Source: Gammaproteobacteria bacterium (GTDB taxonomy: Bacteria > Pseudomonadota > Gammaproteobacteria > Enterobacterales > Kangiellaceae). From it: a DNA stretch of 64,000 bases. The translations under genes were made by a program, and so were the position numbers. The DNA lies in contig JABXHQ010000082.1 in the NCBI GenBank assembly GCA_013373545.1, positions 1-64,000 of the forward strand, in the 5' to 3' direction. Positions within the stretch are counted from its first letter, which is position 1. Every line of letters starts with the position of its first letter. This document shows positions 1-13,189 of this stretch, one piece after another. A model generated the notes under the pieces. That model was not told the origin of the DNA, did no database searches, and saw only the letters and a list, made by a program, of their open reading frames with translations.

Positions 1-769
<769 letters not shown>

Positions 770-817
770 TCACGAGTTTTTACTTTAGTTTTAAAATATC
801 AATATACCTTTTAGTAG

Positions 818-1090
<273 letters not shown>

Positions 1091-1137
1091 GCGATAACTC
1101 CCCGTCCATAGATTAAGACAAATAAAGGAGTTTTAAA

Positions 1138-1608
1138 GTGGAACCGAATGCAACATTAATTGTTCAATCAATCGCTTTCTTAGCGTTTGTTTGGTTCACA
1201 ATGAAATTCGTTTGGCCTTTGCTAGAAACTGCCATCACCGAACGCCAAAACAAAATCGCTGAAGGCCTTGCGGCTTCAGAGAAAGGTGTTCACGATTTGG
1301 AGCTTGCGAAAGAAAGCGCTTCAAATACGATGAAAGAAGCAAAAGCTCAAGCTGCAGAACTAATTGATCAAGCGAAAAAGCGTCACAATGAAATTGTTGA
1401 TGGCGCTAAAGATGATGCGCGTGCCGAAGCAGATAAAATCCTTGCCGGTGCTCGTGCGGAAATCGAACAAGAAGTTAACCGTGCTCGTGAACAACTTCGT
1501 GCGCAGTTATCAGTACTTGCGGTTGCCGGTGCTGAGAAAATTCTTGAGCGTAACATCGACGCTGCAGCCCAGAACGACATTGTCGAAAAACTGGTCAAAG
1601 AACTTTAA
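1138..1608 (+). CDS. atpF: ATP synthase F0 subunit b (GTG start)
   Basis: 156 aa with N-terminal TM and coiled coil; position between atpE and atpH; GTG start preceded by AGGAG. Confidence 0.96.
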   Translation: MEPNATLIVQSIAFLAFVWFTMKFVWPLLETAITERQNKIAEGLAASEKGVHDLELAKESASNTMKEAKAQAAELIDQAKKRHNEIVDGAKDDARAEADKILAGARAEIEQEVNRAREQLRAQLSVLAVAGAEKILERNIDAAAQNDIVEKLVKEL

Positions 1609-1620
1609 TAAGGGTAGACC

Positions 1621-2157
1621 ATGGCTGAATTTACCACAGTAGCAAGACCTTATGCCAAAGCGGCATTTGAGCATGCTATGGCGGCAAATGCACTCGCTAA
1701 CTGGTCAGAAATGCTCGGCTTTATGGCTGCAGTTACTTCTGACGAACAGATGCAAAGTCTGTTGGCGAGCCCGCATTTAACACGCGAGCAACAACGTGAC
1801 GCCATGCTAAAAGTTTGTGCTGACAAGCTGGATGCTCAAGGACAAAACTTTGTTAAGTTATTGTCTGAAAATCACCGCTTATTAGCGTTGCCAAAAATTG
1901 CAGAAATTTTTGATCATTTAAAAGCAGAGTTTGAGAAAACGGTTGATGCTCATGTGATTTCTGCGGCTGAATTAACGGCTGAGCAACAAGATAAGTTAAA
2001 GCAGAAATTGGCAACAAAATTAGGGCGACAGGTCAATATCGATGTCACTATCGATAATTCGTTATTGGGTGGCCTGGTCATCGAAGCTGAAGATATGGTC
2101 ATTGACGGTTCGGTTCGCGGTAAGCTAGCCAAATTGTCAGAGACGCTGAAAGTATAA
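1621..2157 (+). CDS. atpH: ATP synthase F1 subunit delta
   Basis: [19 protein letters not shown] start; C-terminal [23 protein letters not shown]; operon position. Confidence 0.97.
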   Translation: MAEFTTVARPYAKAAFEHAMAANALANWSEMLGFMAAVTSDEQMQSLLASPHLTREQQRDAMLKVCADKLDAQGQNFVKLLSENHRLLALPKIAEIFDHLKAEFEKTVDAHVISAAELTAEQQDKLKQKLATKLGRQVNIDVTIDNSLLGGLVIEAEDMVIDGSVRGKLAKLSETLKV

Positions 2158-2171
2158 AAGGAATCCAGAGC

Positions 2172-3719
2172 ATGAGTATGCAACTGAATCCATCTGAAAT
2201 TAGCGAGTTAATTAAACAACGAATTAATGAATTCGAAGTTGTTTCAGAGGCTCGTAATGAAGGCACTATCGTCAGCGTTTCTGACGGTATCCTACGTATC
2301 CATGGCCTTGCGGACGTTATGCAAGGTGAAATGATTGAACTACCGGGCGGCCGTTACGGTTTAGCACTTAACCTTGAGCGTGACTCAGTGGGTGCGGTTG
2401 TACTAGGCGACTATTCCGGTATCGTTGAAGGCCAAAAAGCAAAATGTACCGGTCGTATCCTTGAGGTACCTACCGGTGAATGTATGCTTGGTCGTGTTGT
2501 TGATGCATTGGGTAATCCAATCGATGGAAAAGGCCCAATTGAAGGCGCAACCTACTCTCCAGTAGAAAAAGTTGCACCAGGCGTTATTGCACGTCAATCG
2601 GTTTCACAACCAGTCCAAACGGGTATCAAATCAATCGATGCGATGATCCCAGTTGGTCGTGGCCAGCGTGAGTTAATCATCGGTGACCGTCAAACCGGTA
2701 AAACCGCGATTGCTATCGACGCTATCATCAACCAGAAAGGTACTGGTGTTAAATGTATCTATGTAGCGGTTGGTCAAAAAGCCTCAACAATTGCTAACAT
2801 CGTGCGCAAGTTAGAAGAGCACGGTGCAATGGCGCATACCGTAGTTGTCGCGGCTGCTGCATCTGATTCAGCGGCGCTTCAATACATCGCTCCTTTCTCA
2901 GGATGTTCGATGGGCGAATACTTCCGTGACCGCGGTGAAGACTCATTAATTGTTTATGATGATTTAACCAAGCAAGCTTGGGCTTATCGTCAAATTTCAT
3001 TGTTGTTACGTCGTCCTCCAGGCCGTGAAGCTTATCCGGGTGATGTTTTCTACTTACATTCGCGTTTACTTGAGCGTGCTGCTCGAATTAATGCTGAGTA
3101 TGTTGAGAAACTCACTAACGGTGAAGTTAAAGGTCAAACTGGATCATTAACAGCTCTTCCGATTATCGAAACTCAAGCGGGTGACGTATCGGCGTTCGTA
3201 CCGACTAACGTAATCTCGATTACTGACGGTCAGATCTTCCTTGAAACCGACCTTTTCAACTCCGGTATTCGTCCGGCGGTTAACGCAGGTCTTTCGGTTT
3301 CTCGTGTAGGTGGTGCGGCACAAACCAAAATCATCAAAAAGCTGGGTGGTGGTATCCGTCTAGCATTAGCGCAATACCGTGAGTTAGCGGCTTTTGCCCA
3401 GTTTGCGTCGGATCTAGACGATGCAACACGTGCCCAGTTAGAGCATGGTCAACGCGTTACTGAATTGATGAAACAGTCGCAGTACACGCCGCTTTCAGTA
3501 GCTGAAATGGCGGTTTCATTGTACGCAGCTGAGAAAGGTCACTTGAAAGATGTCGAACTCGACAAAATCGGTGATTTCGAATCAGCCTTGATTGATTACA
3601 TGAATAACCAACACAAAGGTTTAATGGATAAAATCAATCAATCTGCAGATTACAATGACGAAATTGCTGCAGAACTTGAAGATTCTGTGACTAAGTTTAA
3701 ATCAACTCAGACTTGGTAA
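2172..3719 (+). CDS. atpA: ATP synthase F1 subunit alpha
   Basis: 515 aa; Walker [38 protein letters not shown]. Confidence 0.99.
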   Translation: MSMQLNPSEISELIKQRINEFEVVSEARNEGTIVSVSDGILRIHGLADVMQGEMIELPGGRYGLALNLERDSVGAVVLGDYSGIVEGQKAKCTGRILEVPTGECMLGRVVDALGNPIDGKGPIEGATYSPVEKVAPGVIARQSVSQPVQTGIKSIDAMIPVGRGQRELIIGDRQTGKTAIAIDAIINQKGTGVKCIYVAVGQKASTIANIVRKLEEHGAMAHTVVVAAAASDSAALQYIAPFSGCSMGEYFRDRGEDSLIVYDDLTKQAWAYRQISLLLRRPPGREAYPGDVFYLHSRLLERAARINAEYVEKLTNGEVKGQTGSLTALPIIETQAGDVSAFVPTNVISITDGQIFLETDLFNSGIRPAVNAGLSVSRVGGAAQTKIIKKLGGGIRLALAQYRELAAFAQFASDLDDATRAQLEHGQRVTELMKQSQYTPLSVAEMAVSLYAAEKGHLKDVELDKIGDFESALIDYMNNQHKGLMDKINQSADYNDEIAAELEDSVTKFKSTQTW

Positions 3720-3726
3720 TCATATA

Positions 3727-3747
3727 GGGAAGCTTGGCTTCCCTTTT
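3727..3747 (+). terminator. Terminator-like hairpin between atpA and atpG
   Basis: GGGAAGC-TTG-GCTTCCC followed by TTTT, inside the atp operon. Confidence 0.6.
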
Positions 3748-3778
3748 GTGAACCTAACTAGATTGACAGGAAAAACAT

Positions 3779-4639
3779 ATGGCCGGCGCTAAAGAGATTA
3801 GAACGAAAATTGGGAGTATTAAAAACACCCAAAAGATCACCAGTGCCATGGAGATGGTTGCAGCCAGTAAAATGCGTAAAGCACAAGATCGTATGGCTGC
3901 TACTCGTCCCTATGCCAAGCGTATCCGTAATGTTATTGGGCATATCGCTCATGGAAATGTTGAATACCAACACGCGTTTATGAAAGAACGTGAAGTTAAA
4001 CGTGTTGGATTCATTATCGTTTCTACTGATCGAGGTCTGTGTGGCGGCTTAAACATTAACTTGTTTAAGAAAGCTTTGGTCGAAATGAAACAGTGGAGCG
4101 ACCAAGGCGTTGAAATCGATTTATGTTTAATCGGTTCAAAAGCACAAGGCTTCTTCAAGCGATTTGGCGGAAATGTTGTTGCACAAGCTACTCACCTAGG
4201 TGATGCGCCACAAGTTGCCGATTTAATCGGTGCTGTGAAAGTGATGTTAGATAGTTATAACAAAGGCAAAATTGATCGCCTATTCTTAGCTTCTAATGAC
4301 TTTGTGAACACCATGACGCAAGCACCAACGGTTGCCCAAATGCTACCGATTGTTCCGAGTGAAGATGATGAACTTAAACATCATTGGGATTATATCTACG
4401 AGCCTGACGCTAAGTCATTGCTTGAAGTTTTATTTACTCGTTACATTGAGTCACAAGTGTATCAAGGTGTGGTAGATAACATCGCCTGTGAACAAGCGGC
4501 TCGAATGGTGGCAATGAAAGCAGCATCGGACAATGCTGGTGATTTGATCGACGAATTACAACTGGTATACAACAAAGCCCGACAGGCTGCAATTACTCAA
4601 GAGCTTTCTGAGATTGTTGCAGGTGCGGCTGCGGTATAG
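3779..4639 (+). CDS. atpG: ATP synthase F1 subunit gamma
   Basis: [37 protein letters not shown]-terminal [23 protein letters not shown]. Confidence 0.98.
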   Translation: MAGAKEIRTKIGSIKNTQKITSAMEMVAASKMRKAQDRMAATRPYAKRIRNVIGHIAHGNVEYQHAFMKEREVKRVGFIIVSTDRGLCGGLNINLFKKALVEMKQWSDQGVEIDLCLIGSKAQGFFKRFGGNVVAQATHLGDAPQVADLIGAVKVMLDSYNKGKIDRLFLASNDFVNTMTQAPTVAQMLPIVPSEDDELKHHWDYIYEPDAKSLLEVLFTRYIESQVYQGVVDNIACEQAARMVAMKAASDNAGDLIDELQLVYNKARQAAITQELSEIVAGAAAV

Positions 4640-4665
4640 CAGAACAAGAATTAAATTTTGGTTAA

Positions 4666-6054
<1,389 letters not shown>

Positions 6055-6069
6055 GACTAACTTGAAGGG

Positions 6070-6504
6070 ATGAAGACTATGCCATATACATTTCATCTCG
6101 ATATCGTCAGTGCCGAAGAAGAAATCTTCTCCGGCACCGTAGATATGCTCGTTGCTCATGGTGAGCTCGGTGAGTTAGGTATTGCTCCGGGGCATGCTCC
6201 GTTGTTAACTACCTTAAAACCAGGTCCTGTGAAAGTAACCAAGCATGGTGGTGAAGAAGAGTTTTATTACGTGTCGGGTGGTATGTTAGAAGTCCAACCT
6301 CACGTGGTAACTGTTCTAGCCGATACGGCTGTTCGCGCTGGTGATGTTGATGAAGCTGCTGCTCTTGAAGCACAAAAAGCAGCTGAGCAAGCGCTGAAAG
6401 ACCAAAGCGCTGAAATTGAATACTCGAAAGCGGCGGCAGAACTTGCTGAAGCGGTAGCTCAGCTACGAACTTTGCAAGCGATTCGTCGCAAAGCAGGTAA
6501 ATAA
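6070..6504 (+). CDS. atpC: ATP synthase F1 subunit epsilon
   Basis: [33 protein letters not shown]; last gene of the atp operon. A start at 6079 (MPYTFHLD) is also possible. Confidence 0.97.
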   Translation: MKTMPYTFHLDIVSAEEEIFSGTVDMLVAHGELGELGIAPGHAPLLTTLKPGPVKVTKHGGEEEFYYVSGGMLEVQPHVVTVLADTAVRAGDVDEAAALEAQKAAEQALKDQSAEIEYSKAAAELAEAVAQLRTLQAIRRKAGK

Positions 6505-6529
6505 ACTAGTTTTACCATCACAGTCTTTT

Positions 6530-6553
6530 AAGGGAGGGTAACCTCCCTTTTTT
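6530..6553 (+). terminator. Intrinsic terminator of the atp operon
   Basis: AAGGGAGG-GTAA-CCTCCCTT followed by a T-run, after atpC. Confidence 0.9.
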
Positions 6554-6646
6554 CGTTAGCAGTAATCGCCTTGCCCTATTTCAAAATGGACACGAATAAG
6601 GCAAAATTTAGTCTAGGCGTTTAATGAAGGTTACAGGGAATTAATT

Positions 6647-8011
6647 ATGGGACTAAGTGTTGTTATTTTAGCGGCTGGTCAAGGGACTCGCATGCGCTCA
6701 AGCATGCCCAAAGTACTTCATCCAATTGCGGGTAAACCCATGTTGCAGCATGTGATTGATACCTGCAAAAGTCTGCGCGCTGATAATATTTTTGTCGTCT
6801 ATGGTCATGGCGGCGACCAAGTTCAACAAGCCATTAATGATGACTCCATCCAATGGGTTAAGCAAGAGCAACAACTGGGAACCGGACACGCGGTAGCCCA
6901 AGTAAAACCTTTCTTAAACGATCAAGATAAGGTGTTGATCCTTTATGGCGACGTGCCATTAATTCATCATGATACTTTGTTTGAATTACTCGAAATTCAG
7001 CCTGCAGGTGGCATCTCGTTATTAACCAATATTCTCGACGATCCAACCGGTTACGGTCGCATTGTGCGCGATGACGATAATCGAGTGATTGGAATTGTTG
7101 AACAAAAAGATGCTAATAGCCATCAACTGCTGATTAACGAAGTGAATACCGGTATTTTGGCGGCCAGTTCTGCTGAATTAAAAGGTTGGCTTGGTCAGCT
7201 ATCTTCCGATAATGCTCAGGGTGAGTTTTACCTGACCGATGTCATTGGCTTTGCAGCTAATGATCAGCGCGAAATTGTGACAGCTTCGCCGAATAACTCG
7301 AATGAAGTGGAAGGGGTTAATAATAGACAGCAGCTGGCAGCTTTAGAACGCGCTTATCAATTACAGTGTGCTCAAGTATTACTGGAAGGAGGCGTCACCC
7401 TTCTCGATCCTTACCGCTTTGATCTACGCGGAAAAGTGACCATCGACCCTGATGTTACGTTAGATGTGAACGTCATTATAGAAGGTACCGTGGTTATTGA
7501 AAGTGGTGCTTATATCGGCGCCAATTGTGTGTTAAAGGACTGTCATATCGGTAAAAATACCCTAGTAAAACCCAACTCAGTTATTGAGCAAGCAGTCGTA
7601 GGTAGTGATTGCACCATTGGACCCTTTGCCCGCTTGCGTCCCGATACTGTTCTCCACAACGACGCTCATATTGGAAACTTTGTTGAAGTAAAAAAGTCTA
7701 CCATTGGTAGCGGAAGTAAAGTCAATCATCTTGCTTATATCGGTGACTCGGAGATTGGACAACGGGTAAACGTTGGTGCCGGGACCATAACTTGTAATTA
7801 TGATGGCGCGAACAAACACAAAACCATTATTAAAGATGGCGCATTTATTGGTAGTGACAGTCAATTAGTCGCACCGGTAACAATTGGTTTTAATGCAACC
7901 ATTGGCGCTGGCAGCACCATAGCTAAGGATGTTAGTGATGATGTTTTATGTATCACTCGCGTTAAACAGAAAGAAATTCCGGGTTGGCAACGACCTGTTA
8001 AGTCAAAGTAA
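6647..8011 (+). CDS. glmU: Bifunctional UDP-N-acetylglucosamine diphosphorylase / glucosamine-1-phosphate N-acetyltransferase
   Basis: [27 protein letters not shown]-terminus; left-handed beta-helix C-terminus; next to glmS. Confidence 0.98.
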   Translation: MGLSVVILAAGQGTRMRSSMPKVLHPIAGKPMLQHVIDTCKSLRADNIFVVYGHGGDQVQQAINDDSIQWVKQEQQLGTGHAVAQVKPFLNDQDKVLILYGDVPLIHHDTLFELLEIQPAGGISLLTNILDDPTGYGRIVRDDDNRVIGIVEQKDANSHQLLINEVNTGILAASSAELKGWLGQLSSDNAQGEFYLTDVIGFAANDQREIVTASPNNSNEVEGVNNRQQLAALERAYQLQCAQVLLEGGVTLLDPYRFDLRGKVTIDPDVTLDVNVIIEGTVVIESGAYIGANCVLKDCHIGKNTLVKPNSVIEQAVVGSDCTIGPFARLRPDTVLHNDAHIGNFVEVKKSTIGSGSKVNHLAYIGDSEIGQRVNVGAGTITCNYDGANKHKTIIKDGAFIGSDSQLVAPVTIGFNATIGAGSTIAKDVSDDVLCITRVKQKEIPGWQRPVKSK

Positions 8012-8026
8012 TTTGGAGAAATAACC

Positions 8027-9856
8027 ATGTGTGGAATCGTCGGTGCAGTAGCACAAAGGGATGTGGCCGATATTTTAGTTGAAGGATTGCGCCGTCTTGA
8101 ATATCGCGGATATGACTCAGCAGGAGTCGCGATAATTAATGATGAAAAAATCGACCGAGTGCGACGCCTTGGCAAAGTGAAAGAGCTGAGTGACGCTTTA
8201 GCATTATCCGCATTGCCCGGTGGAACCGGTATCGCTCATACTCGCTGGGCTACTCACGGTGAGCCCAGTGAGATCAATGCACATCCGCATATTTCTGGGT
8301 CTGACATTGCGATCGTGCACAATGGTATTATCGAAAATCATCAGCAGCTTAAACAGCAATTAATAGCTAAAGGCTATGAGTTTGTGTCGGCAACCGACAC
8401 CGAAGTTATGGCGCATTTAGTGGCTGATGAGTTTAAGCAGTGTGAGGATTTATTAACCGCTGTGCAGCGTGCGGTAAAACAGTTTGAAGGCGCTTACGGC
8501 GCTGTCTTTATGCATCGCAATATGCCTGAGCAATTGATTGTTGCGCGCTCGGGAAGTCCTTTAGTAATTGGTCGCGGTATTGGCGAAATGTTTGTTGCTT
8601 CCGATCAACTTGCCCTGTTGCCGGTTACACGTCAATTTTTATATCTAGAAGAAGGTGAAGTTGCGCAGGTAACACGCACGTCGCTAGCGATCTTTGATCG
8701 AAATGACAATGCCGTTGAACGTGATTTTGAAGAGTCATCGGTTCAGCATGATGTGGGCGATAAAGGGCCCTATCGGCACTACATGTTGAAAGAAATTTAT
8801 GAACAACCGGATGCGATAGCGAATACCCTAGAAGGTCGTATTAAAGATGGTACGCTTAATAGCGATATTTTTGGCGAAAAAGCCAAAGAAATATTCGCTA
8901 AGCTTGAAGCAATTCAAATAGTTGCCTGTGGAACTTCTTATCATGCCGGCATGGTTGCGAAATATTGGTGCGAAGATATTGCCAATATTCCTTGTCATAT
9001 AGAGATTGCGAGTGAATATCGCTATCGTAAAAGTTTTGTGCCGAACAATGCATTGTTTATTACGATTTCACAGTCTGGTGAAACCGCTGATACATTAGCG
9101 GCATTACGGTTAGCGAAAGATAATGGATTTATGTCGTCGCTATCGATTTGTAATGTACCTGGATCATCGTTAGTCCGAGAATCTGATCTTGCGTTTATGA
9201 CTCGAGCCGGTGCGGAGATTGGAGTAGCAAGTACAAAAGCCTTCACCACACAATTAGCGAGTCTACTGATGTTGATTGTCGCAATTGCAAAACATAAAGG
9301 TATGCCTGAAGCCGACGTCAAGCGCTACGTTCAAGCTCTAGAAGCCCTCCCGGGTGAAATCAATCGAGCGCTTGAGCAAAATGCGTCGATTGAAAATCTT
9401 GCGGAAGATTTTTCTGAAAAACATCACAGTTTATTTTTGGGGCGTGGCGACCAATATCCGATTGCGATGGAAGGTGCCTTGAAGTTAAAGGAAATTTCAT
9501 ACATTCATGCTGAAGCTTACGCTGCCGGTGAATTAAAACACGGACCGTTAGCTTTGATTGATCATGAGATGCCAATTGTTGTGGTAGCCCCACAAAATGA
9601 ACTTTTAGAAAAATTAAAATCTAATATGGAAGAAGTTCGCGCACGCGGTGGTCAGCTATATGTGTTTGCAGACTCAACTTCAAATTTTGCCAATGAAGAA
9701 GGCTCAAAGGTTGTTTATGTGAACTCAGAACATGCGGTTACAGCACCTATTGTTTACACTGTCCCGCTACAATTATTAAGTTATCACGTTGCGGTTATCA
9801 AAGGCACAGACGTTGATCAGCCGCGAAATTTAGCTAAATCAGTCACGGTGGAGTAA
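8027..9856 (+). CDS. glmS: Glutamine--fructose-6-phosphate aminotransferase (isomerizing)
   Basis: [13 protein letters not shown] glutamine amidotransferase start; SIS domains; C-terminal [13 protein letters not shown]. Confidence 0.98.
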   Translation: MCGIVGAVAQRDVADILVEGLRRLEYRGYDSAGVAIINDEKIDRVRRLGKVKELSDALALSALPGGTGIAHTRWATHGEPSEINAHPHISGSDIAIVHNGIIENHQQLKQQLIAKGYEFVSATDTEVMAHLVADEFKQCEDLLTAVQRAVKQFEGAYGAVFMHRNMPEQLIVARSGSPLVIGRGIGEMFVASDQLALLPVTRQFLYLEEGEVAQVTRTSLAIFDRNDNAVERDFEESSVQHDVGDKGPYRHYMLKEIYEQPDAIANTLEGRIKDGTLNSDIFGEKAKEIFAKLEAIQIVACGTSYHAGMVAKYWCEDIANIPCHIEIASEYRYRKSFVPNNALFITISQSGETADTLAALRLAKDNGFMSSLSICNVPGSSLVRESDLAFMTRAGAEIGVASTKAFTTQLASLLMLIVAIAKHKGMPEADVKRYVQALEALPGEINRALEQNASIENLAEDFSEKHHSLFLGRGDQYPIAMEGALKLKEISYIHAEAYAAGELKHGPLALIDHEMPIVVVAPQNELLEKLKSNMEEVRARGGQLYVFADSTSNFANEEGSKVVYVNSEHAVTAPIVYTVPLQLLSYHVAVIKGTDVDQPRNLAKSVTVE

Positions 9857-9860
9857 GGTA

Positions 9861-10460
9861 ATGCAGGTAGTTAAAGTAGTTTTATTATCGTTGTTAATGA
9901 CATTTGCACTAAGCAGCCAAGCGGTAGAGCTGGAAGAAGGCGTCCACTATAACGTGGTTAGCACTGTGCCAAGCGATAAAAACTTCGTCGCTGTCTACTT
10001 TAACTACGGCTGTCCTGGGTGTTTCAAGTCAGAATCCTTGGTGAAGTATATTAAAGATAACTTGCCGGAAGGCGTCCCATTGATTCATGTTCCATTTGAA
10101 AATCATGCGGGCTGGAAGATTTATGTCCAAGCGTTCTATATTGCTGAGATGCTAGATATGAAAGAAAAGACTCATGATGCTATTTTTCATCGAGTTCATG
10201 TCGAGCGTAAGCACATTGCCGATCTTGATACGCTAAAGGAGTTTTTCGTGAGCTTAGGTGCTGATCCGAAACGCTTTGATAGTGCTGCGAAATCATTCCA
10301 ACTTGACGCGAAGCAACGAATGGCACGCAAGCAAGCCATTGCTAACCAAATCATGTCGACACCTACCTTTGTAGTGAATGATCAATATCGCTTAAATGCC
10401 AATCAATTTAAGTCGAATAAAGAGCTGCTTGATGGTATCAACCAACTGATCGCTAAATAA
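9861..10460 (+). CDS. DsbA-family thiol:disulfide interchange protein with CPGC motif
   Basis: Signal peptide, YFNYGCPGCFKSE active-site-like motif, cis-Pro-like MSTPTFVVN. Confidence 0.82.
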   Translation: MQVVKVVLLSLLMTFALSSQAVELEEGVHYNVVSTVPSDKNFVAVYFNYGCPGCFKSESLVKYIKDNLPEGVPLIHVPFENHAGWKIYVQAFYIAEMLDMKEKTHDAIFHRVHVERKHIADLDTLKEFFVSLGADPKRFDSAAKSFQLDAKQRMARKQAIANQIMSTPTFVVNDQYRLNANQFKSNKELLDGINQLIAK

Positions 10461-10465
10461 TTAAT

Positions 10466-10485
10466 GGGCGCTTCGGCGCCCTTTT
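10466..10485 (+). terminator. Intrinsic terminator after the DsbA-like gene
   Basis: GGGCGC-TTCG-GCGCCC followed by TTTT. Confidence 0.85.
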
Positions 10486-10574
10486 ACATTTCGTTACAGC
10501 TATTTTCGTTCAAGCCAAACTTTTCTCCACTCGCCGTCGTCTATTCTGCGGTAAAACTGATGACGGAGGGTTCT

Positions 10575-11330
10575 ATGAAATATTTAGTCTTATCTATGGG
10601 GATTGCCTGTTCAACCATGGCGACGGCAGGGATTAAAGTTGATGATTGCAACTTAGACATTCCCTATGACATTTCGATTAATCAAAAAGAAGTGTCGATC
10701 CGTGACAAAACCAACACTATTATGCGAGTAGACGCTGATGACCGTTTGTTCATTAATCAAACGGCGGTCGACTTGAGCCCTAAGCAGCAGCAGTTAGTAA
10801 AAGAAATGGGTCGTGAATATCGCGCTATGGTTCCTACAATTGGCAATATTGCTAGCGATGCGGTTGGTGTTGCGTTAAAAGCAGTCACTATGACCATGGG
10901 CGCAGTTTTGGTCGATGATATGGCTTTTCAACAGGATGTAAATGCGCGCCTAGATAAAGTTTCCGAGAAAATTAAAAGCAAGTTTAATGCTAGCTTTTAT
11001 AATGGACAGGCGATTAATGATGGTGCTATCGATGACCTAATTGATGAAGATCTTGACGCTATCATTTCGGATATAGTGGAAAAGTCTTCAGGTCGTATTG
11101 TGGCTAAGGCATTGGGCCAAATTTTTAGTGGAGATGAAGAAGAAATTAAAGATCTCGAATTCAAGATGGAAATGTTTGAACAAGATCTTGAAGCTGAGCT
11201 GGCGAGCCAAGCTGAAAAAATTGAGCAAGAAGCGAAAAAGTTTTGCGTACATTTAAAGCGCATCGATAAAGTAGAAACTCAATTACAACAAGAAGTTGCT
11301 GAGTTCTCATCGATTAATATCGTTCAATAA
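10575..11330 (+). CDS. DUF2884 (YggN-like) secreted protein
   Basis: MKYLVLSMGIACSTMATA signal peptide from ATG 10575 after GGAGG. The longer ORF-track start (10464) runs through the terminator. YggN-like sequence character. Confidence 0.7.
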   Translation: MKYLVLSMGIACSTMATAGIKVDDCNLDIPYDISINQKEVSIRDKTNTIMRVDADDRLFINQTAVDLSPKQQQLVKEMGREYRAMVPTIGNIASDAVGVALKAVTMTMGAVLVDDMAFQQDVNARLDKVSEKIKSKFNASFYNGQAINDGAIDDLIDEDLDAIISDIVEKSSGRIVAKALGQIFSGDEEEIKDLEFKMEMFEQDLEAELASQAEKIEQEAKKFCVHLKRIDKVETQLQQEVAEFSSINIVQ

Positions 11331-11407
11331 GCGCTAACGCTAGGCGGTGGCATTTCCACGGCAGATCCACTAGAATCGGTCGCGTTATCTGTTACGCGGC
11401 CGTCTTC

Positions 11408-12322
11408 ATGCCTAAATCAACCAGCATTTCACAATACTTTAAAAGCACCCTTCTCCGCGTGTTATTCAAAGGCTTTGCATTGCTTCCTTTGTCTTGGCTG
11501 CGTGGTATTGGCCGTTGGCTCGGAAGTTTGGTTTTCTCCATTAATACTCGTGATGTGAAAGTAACTCGCAAAAACATTCAGTTGTGCCTAACTGAATTGC
11601 CTGCGCAGGAACAAGAGCAGTTAACTAAACTGAGCACTCAGGCTTCTATGATGTGTGCCCTCGAATCCGCTTGGGCTTGGTTTAATCCGCGGGCTAAGGT
11701 TACTAAGCAAATCGTTGAAGTATCCGGTATTGAGCATCTAAAACGCGCTCAAGCACAACAACAACCGCTGGTTTTAACGGGCGCTCATCTCGGCAACTGG
11801 GAGGTTTTGCTAAACTGGATCGCCGCTTTTGACGACTGTGCCATCGCCTATAAGCCGCCGAAAAGTTTGGCAATGGACCCTGTTGTGCGCAAAGCTCGAG
11901 AAGCCACCGGTGTCACCATGATTACTGGTGATCGAAGCGGTATTGAACAGATGTTTACCGCTGCGAGCTCTGGCAAGCCATTTGTTATTTTGTCGGATCA
12001 ACGGCCGGGTAAACGCGGTGGCGTGTTTGCACCTTTTTTTAATCTCCCTGCATTTACCATGACTATCGTTCAAAAACTTGTTCAACAGGCAAACGCACAA
12101 CTATTATATTTTCATGCGCTGCGCGTTCCCTCTGGATTTAAAGTGATTATTACACCAGCCGCTTTTGATTTAACCATACCCGATGAAATTGAATTTGCGA
12201 CTGCGCTAAATGCTGGGCTTAGCGAGATAATTACCACTTACCCCAGTCAATTTGAGTGGTCTTATCGACGTTTCCGCCCACTACCCGAAGGGTTCGAACC
12301 GGTATACACTCAGCTGAAATGA
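11408..12322 (+). CDS. LpxL/HtrB-family lipid A acyltransferase
   Basis: HX4E motif in GAHLGNWEVL; ILSDQRPGKRGGVFAPFF. Confidence 0.85.
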   Translation: MPKSTSISQYFKSTLLRVLFKGFALLPLSWLRGIGRWLGSLVFSINTRDVKVTRKNIQLCLTELPAQEQEQLTKLSTQASMMCALESAWAWFNPRAKVTKQIVEVSGIEHLKRAQAQQQPLVLTGAHLGNWEVLLNWIAAFDDCAIAYKPPKSLAMDPVVRKAREATGVTMITGDRSGIEQMFTAASSGKPFVILSDQRPGKRGGVFAPFFNLPAFTMTIVQKLVQQANAQLLYFHALRVPSGFKVIITPAAFDLTIPDEIEFATALNAGLSEIITTYPSQFEWSYRRFRPLPEGFEPVYTQLK

Positions 12323-13188
12323 AAACACTACTTAAATTTTTAGTATTTATTCATGCTCGATTACCCTTGTCGGTTAATCGTTTTCTCGGTCGTTGTTATG
12401 GCCGTTTTATATATTATTTTTCAGCGCGTCTAAAGCACACAACCGAAAAGAATTTATCGGTTTGTTTTCCAGAATGGGATGCCGCAAACTTGCATCGCCT
12501 GACTAAAGAAAGTTGTCGCCACACAGGAATGGCAATTGCTGAATCATTATGGATCTGGGGCCGCAAACCGAGTTCAGTTTTCAAGAAAATTTCGGTTGTT
12601 GGTCAAGAGCTAATTGATGACGCTCTAAGCTCTGGTGCGGGTGTCATTCTCACGGGTTTACACATGGGATGCTGGGAGCTAATTACCAATTGGTCTGGTC
12701 AATATTATTCGAGTTATGGATTCTATCGATCACTAAAAAAGTCTTCATTAGATGGTGTGATTAAACGCGGTCGTAGCCAAACCGGTGCTCACTTGATAGC
12801 GGCAACAAGAAGTAATGTTAAAGTAATCATTGATGCTTTAAAGCAACCGAACGTATTTATTGTGTTGGCTGACCAAGAGCCGAAACGTGGCAGTGGTGTA
12901 TACGCTCCATTCTTTGGTCGCCCAGCTTACACCATGACGTTACCTTATCAATTGGCGAAGAAAACCGGAGCTCGAATACTGGGGTTTGACATTTTACGTA
13001 CCGAAGCCGGTTGGACGTTGACCATCAGTGATATTAGCCACTTGGCTCATTGCGAAACTAAAGAACAGTTTGCAGTGGAGCTTAATCTTATTTTTGCCCA
13101 GATAATTGGCAAAAACATCGCTCAATTTGAGTGGAGCTACAAGCGTTTTAAAACACCATTTGATGGCAACTACGATTTTTACCAATGA
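12319..13188 (+). CDS. LpxL/HtrB-family lipid A acyltransferase, second tandem copy
   Basis: HX4E motif GLHMGCWEL; VLADQEPKRGSGVYAPFFG. ATG at 12319 overlaps the upstream stop codon (ATGA). Confidence 0.83.
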   Translation: MKTLLKFLVFIHARLPLSVNRFLGRCYGRFIYYFSARLKHTTEKNLSVCFPEWDAANLHRLTKESCRHTGMAIAESLWIWGRKPSSVFKKISVVGQELIDDALSSGAGVILTGLHMGCWELITNWSGQYYSSYGFYRSLKKSSLDGVIKRGRSQTGAHLIAATRSNVKVIIDALKQPNVFIVLADQEPKRGSGVYAPFFGRPAYTMTLPYQLAKKTGARILGFDILRTEAGWTLTISDISHLAHCETKEQFAVELNLIFAQIIGKNIAQFEWSYKRFKTPFDGNYDFYQ

Positions 13189-13189
13189 C

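Noticed and set aside
1364-1642. Out-of-frame 92-aa ORF overlapping atpF/atpH
   Set aside because: Alternate frame of atpF with basic-rich nonsense composition.
10464-10574. N-terminal extension of the DUF2884-like ORF
   Set aside because: Runs through the GGGCGC-TTCG-GCGCCC terminator; the signal peptide and GGAGG support ATG 10575.
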